This document shows positions 17,173-25,689 of a stretch of DNA of 64,000 nucleotides, piece by piece. Every line of letters begins with the position of its first letter. The first letter of the stretch is position 1. The DNA lies in assembly GCF_026340305.1 (NCBI RefSeq), contig NZ_JAPEPI010000001.1, positions 4,402,001 to 4,466,000 of the forward strand, written 5' to 3'. The position numbers and the translations under genes were made by a program. Under the pieces are notes generated by a model. The model was not told where the DNA came from and did no database searches. It saw only the letters and a program-made list of their open reading frames with translations. This DNA is from Streptomyces sp. NBC_01381 (lineage in GTDB: Bacteria > Actinomycetota > Actinomycetes > Streptomycetales > Streptomycetaceae).

Positions 17173-18153
17173 ATGCACACGGACCTCGTCGTCGCACTCG
17201 ACATCGGCGGCACCAAGATCGCCGGCGCCCTGGTGGACGAGCACGGCCGGATCCTGCTGCGCGCCCAGCGGCCGACGCCCGCGCGCGAGGACGGCGACAC
17301 CGTGATGCGGGCGGTCGAAGAGGTCGTCGCCGAGCTCAGAATCTCCCCGCTGTGGGGCCGCGCCCGTGCCGTGGGCATCGGCAGCGCGGGCCCCGTGGAC
17401 GCGTCGGCGGGCACGGTCAGTCCCGTCAACGTCCCCGGCTGGCGCGGCTATCCCCTGGTCGAGCGGGTGCGGGCGGCGACCGATGGGCTGCCCGTCGAAC
17501 TCGTCGGCGACGGCGTCGCGATGACGGCGGCCGAGCACTGGCAGGGCGCGGCCCGCGGCCACGACAACGCCCTGTGCATGGTGGTCTCCACCGGCGTCGG
17601 CGGCGGCCTCATCCTCGGCGGGCAACTGCACCCCGGCCCCACCGGCAACGCGGGCCACATCGGCCACATCAGCGTGGACCTCGACGGCGACCCCTGCCCC
17701 TGCGGTGCGCGCGGCTGCGTCGAGCGCATAGCGAGCGGCCCGAACATCGCGCGCCGCGCCCTGGACGGCGGCTGGCGTCCGGGCCCGGACGGCGACACCT
17801 CCGCCGCGGCGGTCGCCATCGCCGCCCGGGCCGGCGACCCGGTGGCCCTCGCCTCCTTCGCCCGAGCGGCCAGGGCGCTGGCCGCCGGGATCGCCGCGAC
17901 GGCGACGCTCGTCGAGATCGACATCGCCGTCATCGGCGGCGGCGTGGCGAAGGCGGGCGACGTCCTCTTCACGCCCCTGCGCCGCGCGCTGCGGGACTAC
18001 GCCACGTTGTCTTTTGTACGCCAACTGACCGTGGCCCCAGCGTTGATGAGTACGGATGCGGGGCTGGTGGGGGCGGCGGCGGCCGTGCTCGGCGGTAAGC
18101 GGCTGAGCGCGGCGCCGACGCAGCCCACGGCTTTGGAGAGCCGGACGGGCTGA
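17173..18153 (+). CDS. ROK-family sugar kinase
   Basis: A 326-aa ROK protein with no DNA-binding domain, so it is a kinase of glucose or another hexose or hexosamine. It has the phosphate loop VVALDIGGTKIAGALVDEHG, the substrate-binding stretch GNAGHIGHISVD, the zinc motif CPCGARGCVE and the adenosine region VIGGGVAKAGD. I chose ATG 17173, with AGGAGA upstream. The longer frame would cover the operator. It is likely co-regulated with the LacI gene and may process galactose or glucose released by the neighbouring alpha-galactosidase. Confidence 0.88.
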   Translation: MHTDLVVALDIGGTKIAGALVDEHGRILLRAQRPTPAREDGDTVMRAVEEVVAELRISPLWGRARAVGIGSAGPVDASAGTVSPVNVPGWRGYPLVERVRAATDGLPVELVGDGVAMTAAEHWQGAARGHDNALCMVVSTGVGGGLILGGQLHPGPTGNAGHIGHISVDLDGDPCPCGARGCVERIASGPNIARRALDGGWRPGPDGDTSAAAVAIAARAGDPVALASFARAARALAAGIAATATLVEIDIAVIGGGVAKAGDVLFTPLRRALRDYATLSFVRQLTVAPALMSTDAGLVGAAAAVLGGKRLSAAPTQPTALESRTG

Positions 18154-18204
18154 CGATTTCAGCCCGGCCGGAGACATCTCCAGCCCGTCCGGCGTTTGAG
18201 GACG
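18140..18204. terminator. Inverted repeat with Streptomyces intergenic element
   Basis: GCCGGACGGGCTG (18140-18152) overlaps the ROK stop codon and is perfectly complementary to CAGCCCGTCCGGC (18181-18193). The right arm continues into GTTTGAGGACGA, a motif I recall as very common between genes in Streptomyces genomes. The structure lies between convergent genes and is probably a terminator. Confidence 0.65.
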
Positions 18205-18250
18205 AACTCGGCGGAGCCGGTGACAGACGGCAACCAAAGCGGCCCGCGGC

Positions 18251-20302
18251 TCAGCAGCTGAGCATTGGCTCCGCCCAGTCCGCGTGGTCGGAGTCGGTCC
18301 CGTCACCGCCGTCGGTGACGACGAGCCGTACCGTCTGCGCACCGCTCACGTCGGCCGACAGGCCCTGCGCGGCATGGACGTTGGTCAGGACGCCCGTCGA
18401 CGCGGCCTTCTTGCCGTCGGCCCAGATCTCGAAGGCGACCGAACCCTTGAGGCCCTTCTCGTCGTCGACGCCCACCTTGGCCGTGACCTTCTCGCAGGCA
18501 CCGCCGGTGTAGTACTCGATGCTGCTCGACGCGTGCGCGCCGAGCCCCTTGGCGAACACCACCCCGTTGATCGTCATCGGATTGCCGTCGCCGGCCGCGC
18601 TCTCGCCGTTGCTCGTGTCCTTCTCGACCGGGCCCCAGCCGTTGGCCGTGGAGAGCCATGGCAGATCACTCATCGCCGAGCTGCCCGCGGGCGGGGCCAC
18701 GACGACATGTGCCGTCAGCGGCAGCGTGCTCTGGGCGCGGGCGCCGGAGGGGGAGCGATAGGCCGTCTTGACGGTCAGGTCGTACGCACCCGGGGACGCG
18801 CCCTGAGGCGCGGTCACCGACCACGACGTACTGAGGGACTTGCCGGTGCCCAGGGAGCTCGCGGTCGACGGCGACGTCGCCTTGATCTGCCAGCCGGACG
18901 GTCCGCTGATGGTGGCCGACACCTTCTGCGCGGGGGTGCGGCCGAGGTTGGTGACCTTCGACCTCAGCTTGGTCGGCTTGCCGGGCTCCATGAACGGGGC
19001 GCCGCCCAGGCCGAGTTCGACGGCGGGCGGCTGCTGTGCCCACTTGCCGTCCGCCGACACGCGCAGCAGTACGGTGCCGTGCGCGGGGACGGTCGCCGAG
19101 ATCGTGCCCGCCGTGTTGTAGCTCTTGTGCTGCCACAGGTCGCGCAGCGTGTAGCCGTCCGCGTCCGGGAGGCCGACGGCCTTCGCCGTTGTGGCGATCG
19201 ACTGGGCGCTGCCCGTCTCGTTGAAGAGCGCGACGGCCCGGCTGCCGTCCTTCATCTCCTTGGCGACGACCCACCGGCCGCCCTCGGAGGAGAGCACCTC
19301 GCCCTGCTTGCCCAGCGGATCCTGGTCGACGGCGATGACTTCCTTGTTGCCGATGATCTCGAAGGTCTCGGGCGTGGCCTTGCGCAGGTCCGAGCCGATG
19401 AGCAGCGGCGCGGCCATGACGGACCACATGGAGAAGTGCGTGCGGTACTCGGTGTCCGTCATCCCGCCGTTGCCGACCTCCAGCATGTCCGGGTCGTTCC
19501 AGTGCCCCGGACCCGCGTGCTCGGCGAGCGGCAGGTTCTGCTTCATGATCGACAGCATCGAGCTCCAGTTGTCGCTGATGTCGCCGGTGGTGCGCCAGAG
19601 ATGGCCGACGTCGGAGGCCCACTCCCAGGGCTTGTTCTCGCCCCACTCGCAGATGCTGTAGACGATGGGGCGGCCGGTGGCCTTCAGCGCGTCGCGCATC
19701 GCGATGTAGCGCTTCTTGGCGTCGACGCCCTGGTTGTTGCAGTTGTCGTACTTGAGGTAGTCGACGCCCCAGTCGGCGAACTGCTGTGCGTCGCTGACCT
19801 CATGGCCGAGCGCTCCGGGGAAGCCGATGTCGCTGCAGGTCTTGGTGCCGGCGCTGGTGTAGATGCCGAGCTTCAGGCCCTTGGCGTGTACGTAGTCGGC
19901 AACTGCCTTGATCCCATTGGGGAATCGCTTGGGGTCGGGGACCAACTTGCCGTTCGCGTCCCGTTCGGGCAGCGCCCAGCAGTCGTCGAGGTTGACGTAC
20001 TGATAGCCGGCGTCCTTGAGTCCCTTCTCGAGGAAGATGTCCGCGATCCCCTTGACCATCGACTCGTCGAACTCGGCCCTGCAGTGGGTGGAGTTCCAGT
20101 TGTTGAAGCCCATGGGCGGGGTGAGGGCGAGATCGCCGGGGAGCTTCGACTCGGCACCGGACGCAGGGGCTGCTCCGCCCCGGGCGTCCAGGTCCTGTGC
20201 CGCGGCCGGTACGGGTGCCGCGAGGCCCGCGCCGCACAGCAGCGCGGCGGCGATCGACCCGACGACTCTTCGGCGGATGGTGCGGGAGATGAGATGACGC
20301 AT
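18251..20302 (-). CDS. Secreted alpha-galactosidase, GH27 with NPCBM domain
   Basis: A 683-aa exported melibiase. Signal peptide at residues 1-35 (RRRVVGSIAAALLCGAGLAAPVPAAAQ). The GH27 catalytic domain begins with TPPMGFNNWNSTHC. The nucleophile Asp is in VDYLKYDNCNN, and the acid/base Asp is in GHWNDPDMLEVGNGG. A beta-sandwich follows, then an alpha-galactosidase-associated NEW3-type domain (about 430-510), then a C-terminal NPCBM carbohydrate-binding domain (about 540-683, NGVVFAKGLGAHASSSIEYYTGG). Start chosen at ATG 20302, with GGAGGA just upstream. It removes alpha-galactose from galactosides or galactomannan outside the cell. A sugar ABC importer is divergent to it. Confidence 0.94.
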   Translation of the reverse strand: MRHLISRTIRRRVVGSIAAALLCGAGLAAPVPAAAQDLDARGGAAPASGAESKLPGDLALTPPMGFNNWNSTHCRAEFDESMVKGIADIFLEKGLKDAGYQYVNLDDCWALPERDANGKLVPDPKRFPNGIKAVADYVHAKGLKLGIYTSAGTKTCSDIGFPGALGHEVSDAQQFADWGVDYLKYDNCNNQGVDAKKRYIAMRDALKATGRPIVYSICEWGENKPWEWASDVGHLWRTTGDISDNWSSMLSIMKQNLPLAEHAGPGHWNDPDMLEVGNGGMTDTEYRTHFSMWSVMAAPLLIGSDLRKATPETFEIIGNKEVIAVDQDPLGKQGEVLSSEGGRWVVAKEMKDGSRAVALFNETGSAQSIATTAKAVGLPDADGYTLRDLWQHKSYNTAGTISATVPAHGTVLLRVSADGKWAQQPPAVELGLGGAPFMEPGKPTKLRSKVTNLGRTPAQKVSATISGPSGWQIKATSPSTASSLGTGKSLSTSWSVTAPQGASPGAYDLTVKTAYRSPSGARAQSTLPLTAHVVVAPPAGSSAMSDLPWLSTANGWGPVEKDTSNGESAAGDGNPMTINGVVFAKGLGAHASSSIEYYTGGACEKVTAKVGVDDEKGLKGSVAFEIWADGKKAASTGVLTNVHAAQGLSADVSGAQTVRLVVTDGGDGTDSDHADWAEPMLSC

Positions 20303-20434
20303 CGTTACATTCCTCCGTACTCGCAGGAGTTGGGGGCTGCATGTACGTGTCAGAGGTGCGCGCTTACGGTAGAGCGTGTTGGACTCTGTTGGAAGGGGAG
20401 TGGTAACGGTTCGGACAGTCGAACGCCGAAACCC

Positions 20435-20495
20435 TTGACTGTGGTGGCACTTGGGAGTGGTATCCCAACCCTCGCGTTCGGTTGTGTTCGGTTGC
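20435..20495 (+). promoter_or_regulatory. Promoter and tandem GTTCGGTTG sites before the importer
   Basis: A candidate -35 TTGACT (20435-20440) lies 18 bp before GGTATC (20459-20464), a weak -10. Just downstream is a 10-bp tandem repeat, GTTCGGTTGT (20476-20485) and GTTCGGTTGC (20486-20495). A further TTCG/CGAA dyad lies near 20410. These could be regulator sites shared with the divergent alpha-galactosidase. Confidence 0.4.
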
Positions 20496-20512
20496 ACCCC
20501 GAGGAGGGGGAC

Positions 20513-21838
20513 ATGGCACAGTCATCGTTCAGTGATCCTGCTGCGCGTCGAAGCATGTCAGGACATCGGATGTCCCGGCGGAATCTGCTACGGGGTGCCG
20601 CCGTCGGCACCGGAGCGGTCACCCTTCCGGCCCTGCTCACGGCCTGCGGCGAAGGCCCCGGCGGCAACAAGGACGAAGTCACGATGGGCTCCAATTCGTC
20701 GGACGCGGTGCCCAAGAAGGCGTTCGCCGCCGCCTTCGACGCGTACGAGAAGAAGTCCGGGAAGACCGTCAAGGTCAACACGACAGAGCACAACGAGTTC
20801 CAGCAGAACATCACGCGCTATCTGCAGGGATCACCCGACGACGTCTTCATGTGGTTCGCCGGATACCGCATGCAGTACTTCGCGGAGAAGGGCCTGCTGA
20901 TCGATGTCAGCGATGTGTGGAAGGGATTCAGCGGCTTCTCGGACGCACTGAAGGCGCAGTCCACGCACGACGGCAAGCAGTACTTCGTGCCGTACTACTA
21001 CTACCCATGGGCCGTGTTCCACCGGAAGAGCCTCTTCGAGAAGCAGGGCTACGAACAGGCCAAGACCTGGGACGACTTCATCGCGCTTGCCAAGAAGATG
21101 AGCAAGGACGGGATTCCGGTCGCCTTCTGCGACAAGGACGGCTGGCCCGCGATGGGCACCTTCGACTACATCAACATGCGCCTCAACGGATACGAGTTCC
21201 ACAAGAACCTGATGGCCGGCGAGGAAGCCTGGACGGACACCAAGGTCAAGAAGGTCTTCGACCTGTGGCGCGAACTCATGCCGTACTACCAGAAGGGCGC
21301 GCTCGGCCGCACCTGGGAAGAGGCCGGACAAGGCCTTCAGCAGCGCAAGACGGGCATGGCCGTCTTCGGAATGCCGCACCCCGGCCAGCAGTTCCCGGCG
21401 AAGGAGCGCGACGACATCGACTTCTTCGCCTTCCCCGAGATCGACCCCGCGTACGGACAGGACGCCGTCGAGGCACCCATCGACGGATTCCTGGTCGCCA
21501 AGAAGTCGAAGAACGTCGACGGCGCCAAGGAGCTCCTGAAGTGGCTCGGGACGCCGAAGGCCGAGGACATCTATCTGTCCGGTGACCCCAACAACGTCGC
21601 GGTCAACGACGGGGCCGACACCAGCAAGTACAGCCCGCTGCAGAAGAAATCGGCCGAACTCGTCGCCGGCGCCAAGCAGATATCGCAGTTCCTCGACCGG
21701 GACACCCGGCCCGACTTCGCGCAGACCGTCATGATCAAGGCCCTCCAGGACTTCATCGACGATCCGAACGACGTCGACGGACTGGTCAAGAGCATCGAGC
21801 GGCAGAAGAACGACATCTTCTCGTCGGACGTCAGCTGA
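20513..21838 (+). CDS. Sugar ABC transporter substrate-binding lipoprotein
   Basis: A 441-aa extracellular solute-binding protein of family 1. The N-terminus has an Arg-Arg signal (MSRRNLLRGAAVGTGAVTLP) and a lipobox ending LLTACG, so it is a lipoprotein, probably Tat-exported. Mature features include VKVNTTEHNEFQQNITRYLQG and the aromatic-rich YYYYPWAVFHRKSLFEKQGY sugar-site region. It starts at the ATG after GAGGAGGGGG. It leads an operon with two permeases. The neighbouring alpha-galactosidase suggests galactosides, melibiose or raffinose as cargo. Confidence 0.92.
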   Translation: MAQSSFSDPAARRSMSGHRMSRRNLLRGAAVGTGAVTLPALLTACGEGPGGNKDEVTMGSNSSDAVPKKAFAAAFDAYEKKSGKTVKVNTTEHNEFQQNITRYLQGSPDDVFMWFAGYRMQYFAEKGLLIDVSDVWKGFSGFSDALKAQSTHDGKQYFVPYYYYPWAVFHRKSLFEKQGYEQAKTWDDFIALAKKMSKDGIPVAFCDKDGWPAMGTFDYINMRLNGYEFHKNLMAGEEAWTDTKVKKVFDLWRELMPYYQKGALGRTWEEAGQGLQQRKTGMAVFGMPHPGQQFPAKERDDIDFFAFPEIDPAYGQDAVEAPIDGFLVAKKSKNVDGAKELLKWLGTPKAEDIYLSGDPNNVAVNDGADTSKYSPLQKKSAELVAGAKQISQFLDRDTRPDFAQTVMIKALQDFIDDPNDVDGLVKSIERQKNDIFSSDVS

Positions 21839-21857
21839 GTAGCGGGGATTGCGTTCC

Positions 21858-22775
21858 GTGCCGCAGAAGACCATCGCGCGGCGCGCCGGACGACGGGGAC
21901 CACGGCGCTTCACACGCCGTGACATCGTCGTCCTCGGCGTGCTCCTGGGAATTCCCGTCCTGCTGGACATCGTCATCATCTGGGGCCCGACCCTGGCCTC
22001 CATCGGCCTGTCCTTCACCTCCTGGGACGGCATAGGCGACATCCAGTGGGTCGGCGGAAAAAACTACGAGAACCTCGTCGACAACTACCCGGCCTTCTGG
22101 CCGGCCGTCCGCCACAACCTGCTGTGGATAGCGTTCCTCGGCCTGGTGGCGACGCCGTTCGGCCTCCTCCTCGCGGTCGTCATCGACCGCGGAGTCCGCT
22201 TCAGCCGCTTCTACCAGTCCGTTTTCTATATGCCGGTGGTGCTCTCGCTCGCCGTCGTCGGATTCATGGCCCAGCTGATCCTCGGCACCGACCAGGGCGT
22301 GGTCAACACCCTCCTCAACGACCGCAACGACCCGGTCGACTGGCTCGGAAACTCCGACATCAACATCTGGATGATGATGCTCGCCGCGAGCTGGCGGCAT
22401 ACGGGCTACGTGATGATCCTCTATCTTGCAGGCCTGAAATCCGTCGATCCCGCCTTGAAGGAGGCGGCGCAGATCGACGGCGCCAACGCCCGCCAGACGT
22501 TCTTCCGCGTCGTCTTCCCGACCCTGCGCCCGGTGAATGTCATCGTCGGCGTCATCACGGTCATCGAGGCTTTGCGTGCCTTCGACATCGTGTACGCGGT
22601 GAACAAGGGCCGCAATGGCCTGGAACTGCTCTCCGTGCTCATCACCGACAACATCATCGGCGAGGCCAGCCGTATCGGATTCGGCTCGGCCATCGCGGTC
22701 GTCCTGCTGTCCGTCTCCCTGGGATTCATCGTGACGTTCCTGGTCCAAGAGCTGCGAGGTGCGCGCGACCGATGA
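21858..22775 (+). CDS. Sugar ABC transporter permease, MalF type
   Basis: A 305-aa inner-membrane permease with six predicted helices. The EAA loop reads LKEAAQIDGANARQTFFRVVFPTLRP, which docks the ATPase. I took GTG 21858, with GGGGA 9 bases upstream. It overlaps the next permease by ATGA. No ATP-binding gene is present, as is usual for streptomycete family-1 sugar importers that share the MsiK ATPase. Confidence 0.92.
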   Translation: MPQKTIARRAGRRGPRRFTRRDIVVLGVLLGIPVLLDIVIIWGPTLASIGLSFTSWDGIGDIQWVGGKNYENLVDNYPAFWPAVRHNLLWIAFLGLVATPFGLLLAVVIDRGVRFSRFYQSVFYMPVVLSLAVVGFMAQLILGTDQGVVNTLLNDRNDPVDWLGNSDINIWMMMLAASWRHTGYVMILYLAGLKSVDPALKEAAQIDGANARQTFFRVVFPTLRPVNVIVGVITVIEALRAFDIVYAVNKGRNGLELLSVLITDNIIGEASRIGFGSAIAVVLLSVSLGFIVTFLVQELRGARDR

Positions 22776-23698
22776 CCGCCGACATCCACACCACGGCTCC
22801 CGCCGCCGCGCCGGCGCCGCCCGTCCGGAAATCCCCCGGACGCGGGCGACGTCCGGGCCGGTTCGGCGTGCACATCTTCCTCGCGGCCGTCTCCCTGGCG
22901 TTCCTCGCGCCGCTCCTCCTCGCCGTCTACGCCTCCCTTCGTCCGTACGAAGAGACGGCTCAGCACGGCTACTTCTCCTTCCCCGACCGCCTCTCCTTCG
23001 ACTACTACCGCCAGGCCTACAGTGATTCCGGCATGGGCAAGTACTTCACCAACACCTTGCTCATCGCGGTGCCCGCGGTCGTCATCACGCTCTTCCTCGC
23101 GGCGTTCGTCGCCTTCGCCGTGTCCCGGCTGCGCATTCGCGGCGGAATGCTCCTGCTGATGTTCTTCACCGCGGGCAATCTGCTGCCTCCGCAGGTCCTC
23201 GTCACCCCGCTGTACGTCCTTTTCCTGAAGATTCCGCTTCCCTGGTGGATGTCCGATTCCCTCACCCTGTACGACTCGTACTGGGCGATCATCATCGTCA
23301 ACATCGGCTTCCAGGTTGGCTTCTGCGTCTTCGTCCTCTCGAATTTCATGCGGACGCTGCCGCAGGAGATCCTGGAGGCGGCGATCGTGGACGGCGCGGG
23401 CGTATGGACCCAGTTCTGGCGCATCACGCTGCCGCTGTGCCGCCCCGCGCTGGCGGCCCTCGGAACGCTCGAATTCACCTGGATCTACAACGACTTCCTC
23501 TGGGCCCTGATCTTCATCTCCGACCCCGACAAACTCCCGATCACGTCATCCCTGAACAACTTGCGCGGCCAATTCTTCACGGACTACAACCTGCTGGCCG
23601 CAGGCTCGGTCCTGGTGGCCCTCCCCACGGTCCTCGTCTTCCTGCTGCTGCAGCGGCACTTCATCGCGGGGCTGACGCTGGGGTCGAGCAAGGGGTGA
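22772..23698 (+). CDS. Sugar ABC transporter permease, MalG type
   Basis: A 308-aa permease with six predicted helices after a Pro/Arg-rich cytoplasmic N-terminus. The EAA loop is LPQEILEAAIVDGAGVWTQFWRITLPLCRPAL. The ATG overlaps the upstream stop codon. It is the last gene of the importer operon. Confidence 0.93.
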   Translation: MTADIHTTAPAAAPAPPVRKSPGRGRRPGRFGVHIFLAAVSLAFLAPLLLAVYASLRPYEETAQHGYFSFPDRLSFDYYRQAYSDSGMGKYFTNTLLIAVPAVVITLFLAAFVAFAVSRLRIRGGMLLLMFFTAGNLLPPQVLVTPLYVLFLKIPLPWWMSDSLTLYDSYWAIIIVNIGFQVGFCVFVLSNFMRTLPQEILEAAIVDGAGVWTQFWRITLPLCRPALAALGTLEFTWIYNDFLWALIFISDPDKLPITSSLNNLRGQFFTDYNLLAAGSVLVALPTVLVFLLLQRHFIAGLTLGSSKG

Positions 23699-23754
23699 GG
23701 GCGACCGGCGGCTGACGGGCCCCCGGCGTCATCGAAGATCATCGGGTGTGCAGA

Positions 23755-24372
23755 ATGACCCGTATGCCTATGACGAACACCCCGAAAACGGCAACGGTCG
23801 ATGACGCTCAGTTGGTGAGCCGGACCCTGGCCCGTGCCTTCGGAGACGACCCGATGATGCGCTGGTTCTTCCCGGAAGACGCCTCTCGCGAGGCGGGACT
23901 TGGCCGGTACTTCACCACGCTGTTCACCCGGCAGTACGCGCGGCACGGCGTCTGCGAGCGGACCGACGCGGCGGCCGCCTTCTGGGTGGCGCCGGAGGGG
24001 CAGGAGAAGGCCGTCCCCGACGCGGAGACCATCCAGGAGCTCCAGGACATCCTGGGCGACCGGGCAGGCCTGTTCCGTGACGCGGTCGAGGCAGCTGCCG
24101 AGCACGGCCCGAAGGAAGCCCACTGGTACCTGGCGGTCATCGGCGCCGACCCGGCAGCCCGGGGCCAGGGGCACGGGTCGGTGCTGCTGCGCTCAGGACT
24201 CGCCCAGGCCGACGCGTCAGGCCTGCCGGTCTACTTGGAGTCCTCCAAGCCGTCCAACATCCCCGTGTACGAACACTTCGGCTTCACGGTCCTCGGGGAG
24301 GCACAACTGCCGGGCGGTGGGCCTGTGTTGTGGTCGATGCGCCGCGAGCCGCGTTCCGGCGCGGGCGCCTGA
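23755..24372 (+). CDS. GNAT-family N-acetyltransferase
   Basis: A 205-aa acetyltransferase. The acetyl-CoA motif is AVIGADPAARGQGHGSVLLRSGL, followed by GLPVYLESSKPSNIPVYEHFGFTVLGE. The start is uncertain: GTG 23746 and ATGs at 23755, 23764 and 23770 are in frame and no clear ribosome binding site is visible. The last 24 codons (from about 24300) are the first unit of a repeated tract that continues 500 bp past the stop codon. Confidence 0.85.
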   Translation: MTRMPMTNTPKTATVDDAQLVSRTLARAFGDDPMMRWFFPEDASREAGLGRYFTTLFTRQYARHGVCERTDAAAAFWVAPEGQEKAVPDAETIQELQDILGDRAGLFRDAVEAAAEHGPKEAHWYLAVIGADPAARGQGHGSVLLRSGLAQADASGLPVYLESSKPSNIPVYEHFGFTVLGEAQLPGGGPVLWSMRREPRSGAGA

Positions 24373-24890
24373 CGGGCAGCGGGCGGCGGGGAGCCGGACG
24401 CTCGGTCGGCCGGGAGTCCGAGAGGTTTCGCCTCGTCCCGAGAAGGCGCAACTGCCGGGCGGTGGGCTGGTGTTGTGTTCCATGCGTCGCGGGCCGCGTC
24501 CCGGCACGGGCGCCTGACGGACGTCGGGCGGCGGGGAGCGGGCCTCTCGGTCGGCCGGGGGTGATCTCTCGGTCGGCACGGGGCCGGCCTCTTGGTCGGC
24601 CGGGATTCCGCGAGGCTTCACCCCGTCCCCAAGGGGCGCAACTGTCGGGCGGTGGGCTGGTGTTGTGTTCCATGCGTCGCGAGCTGGGTCCTGGCGCGGG
24701 CGCCAGACGGACGTCGGGCGGCAGGGAGTCGGCCTCTCGGTCGGCCGGGATTCCGCGAGGCTTCACCCCGTCCCCAGGAGGTGCAACTGCCGGGCGGTGG
24801 GCTGGTGTTGTGGTCGATGCGTCGCGGGCCGCGTTCCGGCGCGGGCGGCTGACGGACGTCGGGCGGCCGGGGGTCGGCCGCTCGGTCAGT
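24300..24890 (+). repeat. Four degenerate tandem copies of the GNAT gene 3' end
   Basis: Units begin at 24300 (inside the gene), 24445, 24635 and 24780, giving periods of 145, 190 and 145 bp. The longer one holds an extra 45-bp internal copy of the TCTCGGTCGGC... segment. Each unit starts with a version of GGCGCAACTGCCGGGCGGTG, keeps the codons for LPGGG-VL-SMRR, and ends with the GGACGTCGGGCGGC... spacer. No complete gene occupies this 527-bp stretch between the acetyltransferase stop and the next gene. Confidence 0.9.
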
Positions 24891-24899
24891 CGTAGGTGG

Positions 24900-25433
24900 T
24901 CAGCGGACTCGGGCTGCGATGGTCTGGGCGCACGCCAGGGACTCGGAGTGCGTCGTGTCCACCTCCAGGTCGTAGGTCACGCCCTTGTGCACCGCGTCCG
25001 CCTGCAACGCGGCCATGCCCTGGGCCCGGTCGCCGCGTGCGATCTCGCGTCCCGCGGCGACCCCGCTGTCGCAGCGCACGCCGACCCACAGCACGTCCAG
25101 CTCGCCCAGAGCTTGCTGCCAGCGTTCCTGTGAGGAGACTCCGCCGAGAAAGACGTCGTCGACGATGATCCTGGCGCCGGCGCGGGCCATCGCCACGATG
25201 CCCTCCGTCCAGGCCGCCTCAAGGGCACGGAACTCCGCCCCGACGCTCACCCCGCCGTCCGCCGCGATCTCGATCCCCTCGTCCGACGCCTGCATCCTCG
25301 CGGGCATCGCCTCGACGAAGGAATCGCAGCCGAACGCCAGCCACGGATCAGGAAGAACGGCCTGCAGGCACCGTACGATCCCGGACTTCCCCGAGCTGGA
25401 CCCGCCGTTGACAATGATCATCTGAGTCGCCAC
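24900..25433 (-). CDS. Chloramphenicol phosphotransferase-like protein
   Basis: A 177-aa P-loop kinase matching chloramphenicol 3-O-phosphotransferase in length and layout. P-loop GGSSSGKS is at residues 10-17. FGCDSFVEAMPARM puts an Asp at position 37, the proposed catalytic base of the S. venezuelae enzyme. VDDVFLGG and the Arg-rich lid follow. The known enzyme phosphorylates and inactivates chloramphenicol. Here that activity is inferred. It could be a related small-molecule kinase. It lies next to the GNAT repeat tract and points towards it. Confidence 0.8.
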   Translation of the reverse strand: MATQMIIVNGGSSSGKSGIVRCLQAVLPDPWLAFGCDSFVEAMPARMQASDEGIEIAADGGVSVGAEFRALEAAWTEGIVAMARAGARIIVDDVFLGGVSSQERWQQALGELDVLWVGVRCDSGVAAGREIARGDRAQGMAALQADAVHKGVTYDLEVDTTHSESLACAQTIAARVR

Positions 25434-25519
25434 GCCGCCAGGGTAGGAGTTCTCCCGAGCCGTACGAAACGGATTTCCGTGGACTGCGGCTACTGTGACG
25501 GCGGAATGAGGGGGGCGGC

Positions 25520-25687
25520 ATGCTCGACGACTGGGACGACGACACCGACTACCACCGTGCAGTGGGCTGCACTTGGGTCACGGTCGCGGTTGCCGTGATC
25601 TGCTCGCTGGCGGTCGTGGGCCTCGGTGTTGTCGCCGTCTTCGGTACGGACTTCTTCCTTGACATGACCGAAGCGCTCGGCCAGTAG
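25520..25687 (+). CDS. Small membrane protein, 55 aa
   Basis: A short ORF with a ribosome binding site (GAGGGGGGC) before the ATG. The N-terminus is very acidic (MLDDWDDDTDYHRAVG), followed by one hydrophobic helix (WVTVAVAVICSLAVVGLGVV) and a short tail. I do not recognise a family. It is convergent with the STAS gene, with 2 bp between stops. Confidence 0.6.
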   Translation: MLDDWDDDTDYHRAVGCTWVTVAVAVICSLAVVGLGVVAVFGTDFFLDMTEALGQ

Positions 25688-25689
25688 GC

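Noticed and set aside
18284..20512. Long plus-strand extension upstream of the substrate-binding protein
   Set aside because: Antisense to the alpha-galactosidase; the true start is ATG 20513, with a ribosome binding site and lipoprotein signal.
24300..24890. CRISPR array
   Set aside because: The units are 145-190 bp, are diverged copies of a gene end, and have no short identical repeats with unique spacers.
24330..25133. 267-codon Arg-rich plus-strand ORF over the repeat tract
   Set aside because: It arises from the repeats in a shifted frame and then runs antisense to the phosphotransferase gene.
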